From the NCBI RefSeq assembly GCF_000934745.1, contig NZ_JYNO01000004.1, forward strand, positions 186,001 to 250,000: 64,000 nt of DNA, given 5' to 3'. Source of the DNA: Desulfonatronum thioautotrophicum. GTDB taxonomy: Bacteria; Desulfobacterota; Desulfovibrionia; Desulfovibrionales; Desulfonatronaceae. This document shows, in pieces, positions 25,082-34,141 of this stretch; position 1 is the stretch's first letter, and every line of letters starts with the position of its first letter. The notes below the pieces were generated by a model, which saw nothing but the letters and a program-made list of their open reading frames with translations, was not told the DNA's origin and did not search any database. A program made the translations under genes and the position numbers.

Positions 25082-25816
25082 ATGCGTTATTATCTCGCCT
25101 TTGACGATACCGACAATCTGGACGCCCCGTACGGTACGGGGAAGGTGGCGCGGTGGTTCGAGTCGCGCCTGCCCGAGGGGTGTCGGCTGTGGGCCGTGGT
25201 TCGGCAGCAGTTGCTGGTTCACGACGATGTTCCGTACACCTCGCACAACAGCGGGGCCTGTCTGGTGGTGGAGGCCGAAAACGGACGCTGTCGGAAACAA
25301 TTGCTGGAAGCCGCCGTCGAGCACCTTAGGGAGCATTCCTTGGAAGGCAGTGACCCGGGACTGTGTCTGGCCGCGGAAAGCGACCTGGGAATGCCCCTGT
25401 TGACGGCCTTTGGTCGGCGCTGCACCAGCAACCTCGTCCATCAGGACGAGGCCTACGCCGCGGCCAAGGATGCCGGCGTCCACCTTTCCGCGCATGGCGG
25501 GACCGGAGACGGAGTGATCGGAGCCCTGGCCTCCGTAGGGCTCACGGCCTGGGGCTGGTCCGGAAGGTTCATTGAGCTGGGAGGGCTGCGATCCCTGCCG
25601 AACAGTCTGACCGTTGCCGCGTTGCAAGACCATGGTCTCTGGGTGACCTCCATCGACCGGGACGCTCCGAATCCCGGCCCGGAAGACATGGTCCGCACCA
25701 ACGGATGGTGCCGCCCACGGCTGATGGGCGGACAGCCCGTGCTGCTGGTGCAAAAGGAAGCGGAAGGGACGTGGCGGGCGCTGGGAGGGAAGCGGGGGAA
25801 AGGGCACATGTCCTGA
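25082..25816 (+). CDS. TiaS-like protein (agmatinylcytidine synthetase N-terminal type)
   Basis: The protein begins MRYYLAFDDTDNLDAPYGTGKVAR, which matches the FDDTDS-type start of archaeal tRNA-Ile2 agmatinylcytidine synthetase TiaS and related domains. Other stretches (HNSGACLVVE, SAHGGTGDGVIGALASVGL) match the same group. TiaS is longer and archaeal; this 244-residue bacterial protein lacks the Zn and OB parts, so tRNA modification is unlikely to be its role. The start at 25082 is taken because the FDD motif needs it. It follows the tup terminator and converges on the FmdE-like gene. Function unknown. Confidence 0.6.
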   Translation: MRYYLAFDDTDNLDAPYGTGKVARWFESRLPEGCRLWAVVRQQLLVHDDVPYTSHNSGACLVVEAENGRCRKQLLEAAVEHLREHSLEGSDPGLCLAAESDLGMPLLTAFGRRCTSNLVHQDEAYAAAKDAGVHLSAHGGTGDGVIGALASVGLTAWGWSGRFIELGGLRSLPNSLTVAALQDHGLWVTSIDRDAPNPGPEDMVRTNGWCRPRLMGGQPVLLVQKEAEGTWRALGGKRGKGHMS

Positions 25817-25913
25817 CGGACTGGCTGAAAAACTTTTCCGTCGCTTGAAGAGTTGCACCGCCCCCGCGCTCACTTTGTTCCGGATGTCGACGAAAATCGT
25901 ACTGAATTCTACG

Positions 25914-26492
25914 TCAAGCGGCTGGTGAGCCTTCGTAAAGGTCGGCGTTACGACAGCCCCGGCAGATATCTCCGTCGTTCACCGGATAGGCTTCCCGACA
26001 TGTCGGGAAGATTCCGATGCCGCCTCTTCGTTTGGTCTGGAGGTGTCGGGCGGCGATCCGGATCGGCCGTATTCCGCAGATTTCCTCCCCGGCGCGGTAT
26101 ATCTCGTCCAGTAGCGCATCCGTATCCTGCTCTTTTTTGGGCTTGCGCTTCAGGTACCAATCCCCGATGTGACTCCAGCCTTCAACCTTGACCGGGTCCA
26201 GGAACACCCGGACGCCGTTTCCGTTTTCCTTGTCGTACAAACACAGGGCGTAGCGACCCAGGTTGACGACCCGCAACCAGCCATTGCCCAGGGTGCACGG
26301 GGTAAGCAATTGAATGGCGTCGGGCAGGCAGTGCGTGGTTTCGGACACGGCGTCGTAGAGTATGTCGACCGGGAGTTCCCGTTTGGCTTTTTCCACCATG
26401 TAACCGCCGACAATGACGCCGGGTGAGATGTACCCGTGAAAAGTCCGGACGGTTTCGGCGAATTTATCCGGAGGATTGAGACTGGTGTGCAT
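25914..26492 (-). CDS. FmdE-like protein near formate dehydrogenase genes
   Basis: A 192-residue protein of the formylmethanofuran dehydrogenase subunit E family. It shows HGYISPGVIVGGYMVEKAKREL and YDAVSETTHCLPDAIQLLTPCTLGNGW, where the His and Cys residues bind metal, and ends with a small zinc-finger motif (CRGCRNADLYEG plus an upstream Cys). Bacterial FmdE proteins are linked to molybdoenzyme maturation. The start at 26492 has an AAGGA site; the longer frame is not supported. It lies 205 nt downstream of fdhE on the same strand, so it is likely part of the formate dehydrogenase set. Confidence 0.82.
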   Translation of the reverse strand: MHTSLNPPDKFAETVRTFHGYISPGVIVGGYMVEKAKRELPVDILYDAVSETTHCLPDAIQLLTPCTLGNGWLRVVNLGRYALCLYDKENGNGVRVFLDPVKVEGWSHIGDWYLKRKPKKEQDTDALLDEIYRAGEEICGIRPIRIAARHLQTKRRGGIGIFPTCREAYPVNDGDICRGCRNADLYEGSPAA

Positions 26493-26697
26493 GCTTGTTC
26501 CTTTATGGTTTGGCGAACGCGACGGAAGAAGGGCTTCGTCGTCAGCGTTTGCAAGGAATGGTTTTCCGTCGCATGTCGAAATTACAAAAGGATCCCCGGC
26601 CGGTTCGAGGTGGGTTGAGAATCGGCCGGGGGGTTGGAATGGAGGGGCATACCGAATGGAGGTACTGGAGAAAGAACGATGTCGGGTAGTTTTCAAT

Positions 26698-27666
26698 TCA
26701 GGCCTGACTGGACGATATGTCGGCGGATGAAGAGTCCGAAAACTGATTCCATGGCAGCTCTGCCAGAGGAATGAATCCTTTTTCCCGGGCCAGGCAATCC
26801 AGATGGATCAGCGAGAGAGGCGCCAGGGGCATGTCCGGCTCGGCGTCGTGCTCGGTCAGGTCCAGGCAGTTGAAGTAGCGGTTGCATCGGCTGCAAGCGT
26901 AGAACCGCTCGCCTCGGCGCTCGGCGGAGGCGTAATACAACAGGCCGTCGGGTTCCGTGTCGCCGCAGTGCGGGCATTTGGAGCGCAGAAAGCGCCATTG
27001 GTGCGCACAGAGTGAACAGTGCAGCCAGAGTTGTCCGCTTTTGGAAACAAGATATTCCGAGTGCTCCGGAGCCTTGGAGCGGAGCAGGGCCATATCCGGG
27101 CGGGAGCCGCAGATCGGGCAATTCCCTTTCGACCATGGCGTGTCCGCGATGAGCGGCCCGAGTAGTTCGGCCGCCCGCTGGATGCACGCTTTGAGGATCT
27201 CCATGCCGGCGAAGCTGAAGGTCCGCTCCGAAATGCCCAAGGTCGTTGAAAATCGGGCGAGGGCTTCCGCGTCGTCGTTGGCCAGCATGTTCAACAAGGC
27301 GTCCACCAGTTTTGGGCTTTGGGCGAAAGCGGATTCCATGATCCGAAGTTCGTCGGCGATGCCGGGAAAGGAGAGGATCAGTTCCGGCATCATCCTGGAT
27401 GCTGCCTGGCGATAGGCTCCGCGCAACGGTTCAGGGCCGACGTCGGCCAGCAGGGGAACTCCCTGGGTGAATTGATCCGGGTCGTGAACGATGTCGTTGA
27501 TCGACTCCAAGTCCAAATTTTTTCCGCATTCGATCCGGGCGACGGAGAGCATGCCGAAAGCCTTGGCAATCTCGGCGGAATAGGGGGCTTCGTTCCTGGA
27601 GTGTTTGGCGCCAGGATGGGATTCGGCATCCTTTTCGGCGGGAATGGCGTTCCGCGATTCGAGCAT
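26698..27666 (-). CDS. fdhE: FdhE, formate dehydrogenase maturation protein
   Basis: FdhE is a rubredoxin-like chaperone required for making active formate dehydrogenase. Four CXXC motifs are visible: CPICGSRPD, CSLCAHQWRF, CPHCGDTEPDG and CSRCNRYF. It starts at MLESRNAIPAEKD (27666) after GAAGGA; an upstream in-frame ATG at 27738 has no good site. It follows fdhB after 116 nt in the fdhA-fdhB-fdhE order seen in Desulfovibrio. Confidence 0.9.
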   Translation of the reverse strand: MLESRNAIPAEKDAESHPGAKHSRNEAPYSAEIAKAFGMLSVARIECGKNLDLESINDIVHDPDQFTQGVPLLADVGPEPLRGAYRQAASRMMPELILSFPGIADELRIMESAFAQSPKLVDALLNMLANDDAEALARFSTTLGISERTFSFAGMEILKACIQRAAELLGPLIADTPWSKGNCPICGSRPDMALLRSKAPEHSEYLVSKSGQLWLHCSLCAHQWRFLRSKCPHCGDTEPDGLLYYASAERRGERFYACSRCNRYFNCLDLTEHDAEPDMPLAPLSLIHLDCLAREKGFIPLAELPWNQFSDSSSADISSSQA

Positions 27667-27782
27667 GGGTGTTCCTTCTATCGGTGTTTGTTCTTGGTTA
27701 TTTCGTTGCTGACCGGCATGGCGGAAGGAAGCGGTCACGCCGCTCCCTTCCGCATTTCTTGTATTGGTTGTTCAGACAACGA

Positions 27783-28508
27783 TCAGGCCGACGCTTGGGT
27801 GGTCATCCGCCGTGCGGGCGCGGTCATCTTTGCCAGAAACGCCTTTCGGGTAAGGGGCTTGGTCTCTCGTCCGGCATACTGATGGTACCTGGATCGAGGC
27901 AGGGTCACCAGATAGATGACCCGCAAATCGGCCCGGTCCAGCAGCTGCGCTTCGGGGTGCTCCCGTTTGACCCGTTCCAGCCGAGTGTCGGCCAGGGAGA
28001 GCATCGCTTCGCGCTCACCAAAGCTCATGGACCCGGTGGGGCAGACCTTGACGCAGGCCGGCTGCATACCGGCCTGAATCCGGTCGATGCACATGTCGCA
28101 CTTGGTGATCAGTCCGGTTTCCTCATCCAGCCTGGGGACATCGTAGGGGCAGGATTCCCGGATGGTCTGAAAATCCAAACCCTTGGTCTTGTCCGTGAAG
28201 AGCACCGCGCCGCTCGCCTCGTCATGCAGGATGGCCGTGTCGTCGAACATGTCCCCGACCATCTTGCAGGGGGGATACACGCAGTGTCGGCACTGATCCG
28301 GGAAGAACAGCCAGTGGATCCGGTCGTCGATCTTGTGCTCGCTGAACCGGACCAGCTTGTAGTTGAACGGGGTGAAGTCGGGAGGGTTCTGGTGCGTGCC
28401 GCGCTGTTTCGTCGGCACGGCCCTGTGCCCCTTCCATTCCTTGCACGCGACCTGGCAACCGCGACAGGCCGTGCACCGGGATGTATCAATGAAGATCGTC
28501 TTAGCCAT
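27783..28508 (-). CDS. fdhB: formate dehydrogenase beta subunit (iron-sulfur)
   Basis: The electron-transfer subunit of the periplasmic FdhAB formate dehydrogenase. Cys motifs for [4Fe-4S] clusters are CTACRGCQVACKEWKG, CRHCVYPPCK, then CPYDVPR and CDMCIDRIQAGMQPACVKVCP. It has no signal peptide, which fits co-export with the Tat-targeted FdhA. At 241 aa its length is typical of Desulfovibrio FdhB. It lies 65 nt behind fdhA. Confidence 0.95.
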   Translation of the reverse strand: MAKTIFIDTSRCTACRGCQVACKEWKGHRAVPTKQRGTHQNPPDFTPFNYKLVRFSEHKIDDRIHWLFFPDQCRHCVYPPCKMVGDMFDDTAILHDEASGAVLFTDKTKGLDFQTIRESCPYDVPRLDEETGLITKCDMCIDRIQAGMQPACVKVCPTGSMSFGEREAMLSLADTRLERVKREHPEAQLLDRADLRVIYLVTLPRSRYHQYAGRETKPLTRKAFLAKMTAPARRMTTQASA

Positions 28509-28573
28509 CGTTTGTCTCCTGTGAACGCGGCGGACATTCTTATCCGCCGCGGATACGTCGAATAGGCGAGCCG

Positions 28574-31500
28574 TTAGACGGCAAGCTCCGTCACCTTGTC
28601 CGCCTTGCGGATGTTCACCAGGCAGGCCTTGTATTCCGGGATGGTCACGTTGGGGTCGTAGGCCGGGACCGTGATCCGGTTCACGGCGTCCCCCACGCCC
28701 GGCGTCATGAAGCCGAAGCAGAAGGGCATGAACACCAGGTGCGTGGTCTTGCCCTGGATATTGAAGGGCGAGATGCGCACCGTGACCATGGCGATGGCCT
28801 CCATGCTCCCCCGGATGCTTTCCACGATCACCGGGTCGCCGTTGTTGATCTCGAGTTCCTTGGCCAGTTCATGGCTGACTTCCACGTACTGCTGGGGCTC
28901 GGCTTCCAGGAGGGCCGGCGTGTTCCGGGTGTCCGAGCCGCTGCACCAGTGCTCGGTCAGACAGCCCGTGGTGAGCACGATGGGGTATTTGGGATCGGCA
29001 TTCGGAGCGATGATGTCCATGTCCGTGGTGCTGATCTTCATGCAGGGATTGTGCATCTGCCTGGAGAAAGGATGCGCCGCAACCGGAGTCTCGGCCGGCT
29101 CGTAGTGCTCGGGCAGCGGTCCGTCCACCCGACCTGGTCCGTAGATGGCCCCGTGGCCTTCCACCTGCATGATGAACGGGTATGTGCCCTTCTCGTGGGC
29201 CATGGGCGGCGCGCCGCCGTCCGGCACGTCTCCGACCCATTTGTCGCCTTCCCAGGCGATCACGACTTTGTCCGGATTGAAAGGCTTGCCGTTCACGTCC
29301 ACGGAGGCCCGGTTGTAGAGCACCCGCCGGTTGACAGGCCAGCACCAGGCGAAATTCGGGAACAGGCCGATTTTGGCCTGCATGGGCGTCTGAGTCAGAT
29401 CCCTGCGTTTGGTGTGATTGCCGTCGTTGTTATAGCCGCCGGAATACAGCCAATTCAGGCAGACGGTGGCTCCGTCGTCGGTCAGGAAGGTGAAGTTGGG
29501 CACCTGATCGCCCTTCTTGAACTTTCTGCCGTTGACCTCCGCGTCCCGGGTGAACCAGCCGTTGGTCTTTCTGGCCATGTAGTCCGGGTCGTAGTCTTTG
29601 GGCCAGTCCAGGTTCAGAATGGGTTCCGGGAAGACGCCTTGTTCCTTGGCGTAGAGATCACGAATCCGATTCATGATGTCCACATCCATCTTGCCCATGG
29701 GCACGCTTTGGCCCTGGGGCTCAATGGCCTTGTGGTGCCACATGTGCCAGCGGCCGGAATTGGAGATGGTCCCGTCCTTTTCCCCGCGCTGACAGGAAGG
29801 CAGCAGAAAAACCTCGGTCTTCACGGTTTTGGGGTCCACGCCAGGCCGTCTCCAGAAACTGCTGGTCTCGGTGTCGAACAGTTCGGCCACCACCAGCCAA
29901 TCCAGGTTGTCCATGCCCTTGCGGACCTTGTTGACGTTGGGCATGGTCTGGGCCGGGTTGTGACCGTAGACGAAGCCGCCCTTGATCTTGCCCGCGTACA
30001 TCTCGTCCAGCATGAAGGCCGAGGAATAGTCCTTGCCCGGTTCAACCTTGGGCAGCCAGCCGTAGCCGAAGCCGTTGTCCCTGGTCGCGGCCTCGCCGAA
30101 CCAGCCCTTGAGCAGGCTGGTCACGTATTTGGGCCGGTTCTGCCACCAGTTGACGCTCTTGGAATCGTGGGACTTGGGCGTGTTCGCGGCCAGGTACTGG
30201 TCCAGGGTCTGCCAGTTGGCGTTGGGCACGGCATGGTAGGCGGGAATGATGTGCCAGAGCAGGGCATGGTCCGTGGAGCCCTGGACGTTGGGTTCGCCCC
30301 GCAGGGCGTTGATCGCCCCGCCGGCCTTGCCGATATTGCCCAGCAGGAGCTGCATGATGGCCGCGAGGCGGATGTTCTGACAGCCCACGGTGTGCTGTGT
30401 CCAGCCCAGGGCGTACATGATGGTTCCGGCCTTGTCCGGCTTGCCCGTGGCCGCGTAGGCCTCATAGACCTTGAGCAGATTGTCCTTGGACACCCCGGTG
30501 ACGGCCGAGACGTCATCCAGATTGTAGCGCTCATAGTGTTTCTTCATGATCTGGAAGACCGAGCGGGGATCGCCAAGGGTCGTGTCGCGCCGGGGCACGC
30601 CCTTGTCGTCCAGGGCAAAGGCCCATTTGGATTGGTCGTATTTCTTCGTTGCCGGGTCATAGCCCGAAAACATTCCGTCCTTGAATTCGAAATCCTGGCC
30701 CACGATGAAGGCGGCGTTGGTGTAGTTGACCACATAGTCCTTGTCGTACAGCTCGTTGTCCAGGATGTACTTGACCATGCCCGCCAGGAAGGGGATGTCC
30801 GTGCCCGAGCGCAAAGGCACGTGAAAGTCGCACCGGGCCGAAGTCCGGGAGAAACGGGGGTCGACGTGCATGACCACGGCCCCGGCGTCCTTGGCCTTGA
30901 GAACCCACTTGAAGGAGATGGGATGGTGCTCCGCCGCGTTGGAGCCCATGATCAGGATGGCGTCCGCATTCTTGATGTCCACCCAGTGATTCGTCATCGC
31001 GCCGCGTCCGAACGACTCTGCCAGAGCCGGTACAGTGGCGCTGTGTCAGACCCGGGCCTGGTGGTCGATATAGACCCCTCCCAGGGCTCTAAAGAACTGA
31101 TGCTTCAGGGCGCATTCCTCGTTGTCCAGTTGTGAGCCGCCCAGGTGAAAGATGGAATTGACGCGATTCACGGTCCGGCCCTGGGCGTCCTTCTCCATGA
31201 AGTCCTTGTCCCTGGTGTCCTTGACCAGCCGGGCTATGCGGTCCAGAACGAAATCCCAGTCCTTTTCCTCCCATTTGTCCGCGCCGGGAGCCCGGTACAG
31301 GGGTTTCAGGATGCGCTTGTCGTTGTTGTGCATGGAGAGCATGGCCGCGCCCTTGGCGCAGAGCGAACCCTCGCTCACTGGATAGTCCGGATCCCCCTCC
31401 ACGTTGATCAGCTTGCCGTCCCGGACGTGCATCAGCACGTTGCAGCCGCAGGAACAGAAATGACAGATGGAAATGACTTCCTTGGCCCCCTCGGTCTTCA

Positions 31501-31612
31501 GGCCCGCCGCGTAGGCCTGGACCGGCTTGACGTCGAATCCGAGCCGGGCCAGGGACATACCGGCCACCCCCGCCCCGGTCAGTTTCATGAACCCTCTGCG
31601 CGAAAGTTCCAT
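28574..31612 (-). CDS. fdhA: selenocysteine formate dehydrogenase alpha subunit (UGA at 31046-31048)
   Basis: FdhA oxidises formate at a W or Mo bis-MGD centre. The N-terminus has a Tat signal (MELSRRGFMKLTGAGVAGM) and a [4Fe-4S] site (CHFCSCGCNVLM, GSLCAKG). An in-frame TGA at residue 189 falls in QARV-U-HSATVPALAE, exactly where these enzymes hold selenocysteine, and the frame continues without interruption on both sides to make 1012 residues, the usual size. It would otherwise be read as two ORFs. The start at 31612 is chosen for the Tat signal and its AAGGAGG site. The gene is first in the fdhA-fdhB-fdhE unit, and upstream tungstate uptake genes fit a tungsten enzyme. Confidence 0.95.
31005..31048 (-). 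promoter_or_regulatory. probable SECIS element for fdhA
   Basis: Bacterial selenocysteine insertion needs a hairpin just after the UGA. The coding strand downstream of the TGA can form a short stem (CTCT/AGAG with a GGC loop, flanked by further weak pairing). Position is as expected, but structure was not computed. Confidence 0.4.
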
Positions 31613-32001
31613 ACGTACCTCCTTGAAATGTGAACACGGACAGACATTCGCCAAACGCGGAAACCCGTTCCCGCGCAATAGATTATGTCTATCGTGACAT
31701 GACAAAAAGGGTGTGTCAATATTTTTATCTATAAATTATAATATGTTATATATATTTATTTTAACACATATCAATGAAAAATGCGGTTGTTCCGAAAAAT
31801 CTCGGATCTTCTCTAAAGAGAGCAGGTATCCTGGCAGTCGATGGCCCTCTCAAGAGCCCATCGAGAGACTCTGCCCTGAGACCCCGTTTGAAATGGTCGG
31901 AAACCCTGATGAGGCAGGCCGGAGGTTTCCCTCTCTATCGTTCCCACGCTGAGAGATGAAAACGATCGAATACGAGACGACGGATCTGTGGAGATAGAGA
32001 T
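31613..32001. other. fdhA upstream region, AT-rich
   Basis: About 390 bases without a gene. The stretch 31720-31790 is markedly AT-rich. On the minus strand TTGACA lies at 31714-31719, with only a weak -10 (CACGAT or ACGATA). An inverted repeat ATGTC-N6-GACAT at 31685-31700 overlaps the expected start region and could be an operator. Confidence 0.45.
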
Positions 32002-32430
32002 TTAGACGGTTTTTTGGGGGCTTGCCGGGGATTCGGTGGAGGGATGGTCGTTTTGTGAGGAAAGCATTTCGGCGTAACTTTTGACGGGCCAGGGGAAAAC
32101 CGTTGCGGCGTGGTCCAGGGCGGATTGTTCCACTGCGGCGAACCAGCGCAGAAAGCAGTCGCGCAGGAGCACGCCGAAGGGGGTCAGGCGGCAGCCGTCG
32201 CGTTTATGGCCAGGGAATTCGACGAGCTGAACGCCGAGGGCCTTTTCCGATGCCTTGATCTTGCCCCAGGCGGCCCGGTAGGACATGCCCATGGCCTGGG
32301 AGGCCTTCTTGATCGAGCCATGCTTCTGGATCATATCCAGAAGCATGGCTCTGCCGGAGCCGAAAAAAACGGTTTTGTCGTCTTCTTCCAGCCAGATGTG
32401 CAGGCGGACGGTGGGGCGGTGCTGTTTCAT
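32002..32430 (-). CDS. ModE-like winged-helix regulator without metal-binding domain (first copy)
   Basis: A 142-residue protein resembling the N-terminal domain of ModE: VRLHIWLEEDDKTVFFGSGR, then the helix-turn-helix region GSIKKASQAMGMSYRAAWGK. The C-terminal Mop/TOBE domains that bind molybdate in full ModE are absent, so sensing must come from elsewhere or the protein acts constitutively. It lies upstream of fdhA and downstream of the CMD and HEAT genes on the same strand. A related gene is at 60028. Confidence 0.82.
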   Translation of the reverse strand: MKQHRPTVRLHIWLEEDDKTVFFGSGRAMLLDMIQKHGSIKKASQAMGMSYRAAWGKIKASEKALGVQLVEFPGHKRDGCRLTPFGVLLRDCFLRWFAAVEQSALDHAATVFPWPVKSYAEMLSSQNDHPSTESPASPQKTV

Positions 32431-32521
32431 TCCTCAGGCCGGCTTGGGGAGGGATGGCGATTCCGGTTTCGATTCCAGGCAGGCCTCTGCCTTCTTGCGC
32501 CAGGTTGGTCGCGGGGCGGCA

Positions 32522-32845
32522 CTACTTCGGGCAGTCGCAATCTCCCGAGCTGAAAGGATTCGCGGTCAGGCCGGAGAGGACGTCGTGGGTCCAGCAGTCG
32601 TCGGCGCCGGCGGCCTCGCGCATCACCAGGGCCAGGATGAAGGCCAGCTCTTTTTCCGTGGCCCCGGCATCCAGGGCTTCCTTGAAGTGCTTGCGGACGC
32701 AGGGCGCGGAGCGGGCCTTGATGGACAGGGCGAAGCAGATGAACTGGTAGGTCTTTTCGTCGATGGCGCGTTCGCGCTGGTACAGCTCGTCCATGTCCCG
32801 CAAGAGACGGGTGAATTCCGGGAAGTGTTCAGCGAGCATTCTCAT
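32522..32845 (-). CDS. carboxymuconolactone decarboxylase / AhpD-like protein
   Basis: The 107-residue sequence has the CMD fold signature: FICFALSIKARSAPCVRKHFKEALDAG, with a Cys-x3-His pair as in AhpD-like peroxidases, but only one cysteine at that site. A second cysteine pair (CDCPK) forms the C-terminus. The ATG has an AAGGAGAA site. It follows the HEAT-repeat gene. Substrate unknown. Confidence 0.82.
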   Translation of the reverse strand: MRMLAEHFPEFTRLLRDMDELYQRERAIDEKTYQFICFALSIKARSAPCVRKHFKEALDAGATEKELAFILALVMREAAGADDCWTHDVLSGLTANPFSSGDCDCPK

Positions 32846-32890
32846 GGTGGTTCTCCTTTGACGAGGTGACGGGGCAACTTCGAGGTCAAA

Positions 32891-34141
32891 TCAGCGGCAG
32901 GCACCGCGGCCTGGGCAAGGTGTTTTGCGGGCGATGCGCTTCAGGCCGTGTGTCGCGGCCTTGCATACGGTCCGGGATTCCGAGGCGGTGGCCTGGAGCA
33001 GGTGGGAGTGGGCGGTGTTCAGGTTGTCGTAGCCCAGGGCGCAGACCGCGAAATAGCGCACGTTCTCGTCGGCGTCCCGGAGCAGGACGGAAAGGTCGTC
33101 CCGGGAAACGATGCCCTGGCTGGCCACGATCCAGGCCGCCTTGTGGCGCAGGCCCTTGTCCGCGGCGGCGAACAGGGCGGCCAGGCGCTGGCGCAGGCCT
33201 CCAGGACCGGCGTGACCAAGAATCCTGGTCGCCTCGGCGCGGACTTCCGGCGCGGGGTCCTCGCAGGCTTCCATCAGGGCGGCGGTGACCAGTGGGGAGC
33301 CGTTGGCCCGCAGGGCATGCAGAATCCGCTGCTTGGCCTCGCCCTGGGATTCGGGCAGGGCGTTCAGCAGGGCCCCGGTGTTGACCGGATCGCGCCACCG
33401 ATCCAGAGCCCAGGCGGCCATGGCCCGGACACGCTGGGATTCGTCGCGCAGAGCGGCACGCAGCATCGGAGCGGCCTCGCTCAGCCCCAGGCGGCCCAGG
33501 GCATTGGCCGCCACGGCCCGGACCTGGAAATGCTCGTCGCGCAGGGCGCGGGCCAGGGGCAGCAGGGCCTGGGGACCGCCGCGCGAGCTGACGCAGAACA
33601 CGGATTCCCGCCGGATGCGCCAGTCCGCATCACCCATGGCGCGCACGAACACGCCCATCTCCGCGGGCAGCCAACGCAAGGTACGCACCGCGGCCAGGCG
33701 CACATCGGGGGCCGGTTCGTCCAGGAACGGGATGATTACGGATACGGCTTCCGGCGGACGGACCTGCTTGAAGGCCTCCAGGATGCCCGCATGGTGCGGG
33801 GTCCATGGGCGGGTGGCCAGTATTCCCAGCAGCCGCGAAACAATCACGGAACCGTGGGCCGAACCGAGCCGGGCCAGATGGGATTCGCCGAGAAAACGGT
33901 GCAGTTGGACCGGAGAATTCAGCAGTTTCAAAGCCGCGTCCAGATCCTTCAGGACAGGCTCCAGGGGTTCGTCAGGCGAGCTGGCCGCAACGTGTTCGGG
34001 CGCGTTTCCCATCTCCTTGGCGGAGCTGGGCGAGGCCATATCAGTGTCTGCTTTTGTGGTCGTTTGGTCCAGATGGGCCGGGTGTTCCGACGGTGTGGGC
34101 ATGAAAGTCGTCCGTCCGGGGTGCGGGGTTGGGCGCGGCAT
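32891..34141 (-). CDS. HEAT-repeat protein
   Basis: A 416-residue protein of alpha-helical HEAT repeats, for example VRLAAVRTLRWLPAEMG, FQVRAVAANALGRLGLSEAA and RVRAMAAWALDRWRDPVNTG, about eight units. These usually act as scaffolds or as lyase-like assembly factors. A near-ideal AAGGAGGAG site precedes the ATG at 34141, so it begins 101 nt inside the 3-prime end of xdhC. Internal ATGs (34102, 34039) have poorer sites. It belongs to the same operon as xdhC. The C-terminal Cys pair and context suggest a role around molybdenum enzymes, but this is inference. Confidence 0.78.
   Translation of the reverse strand: MPRPTPHPGRTTFMPTPSEHPAHLDQTTTKADTDMASPSSAKEMGNAPEHVAASSPDEPLEPVLKDLDAALKLLNSPVQLHRFLGESHLARLGSAHGSVIVSRLLGILATRPWTPHHAGILEAFKQVRPPEAVSVIIPFLDEPAPDVRLAAVRTLRWLPAEMGVFVRAMGDADWRIRRESVFCVSSRGGPQALLPLARALRDEHFQVRAVAANALGRLGLSEAAPMLRAALRDESQRVRAMAAWALDRWRDPVNTGALLNALPESQGEAKQRILHALRANGSPLVTAALMEACEDPAPEVRAEATRILGHAGPGGLRQRLAALFAAADKGLRHKAAWIVASQGIVSRDDLSVLLRDADENVRYFAVCALGYDNLNTAHSHLLQATASESRTVCKAATHGLKRIARKTPCPGRGACR

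Noticed and set aside
28739-31135. 798-codon open frame opposite fdhA
   Set aside because: It runs antiparallel to a certain formate dehydrogenase gene and has no recognisable domain; it arises from high GC third positions.
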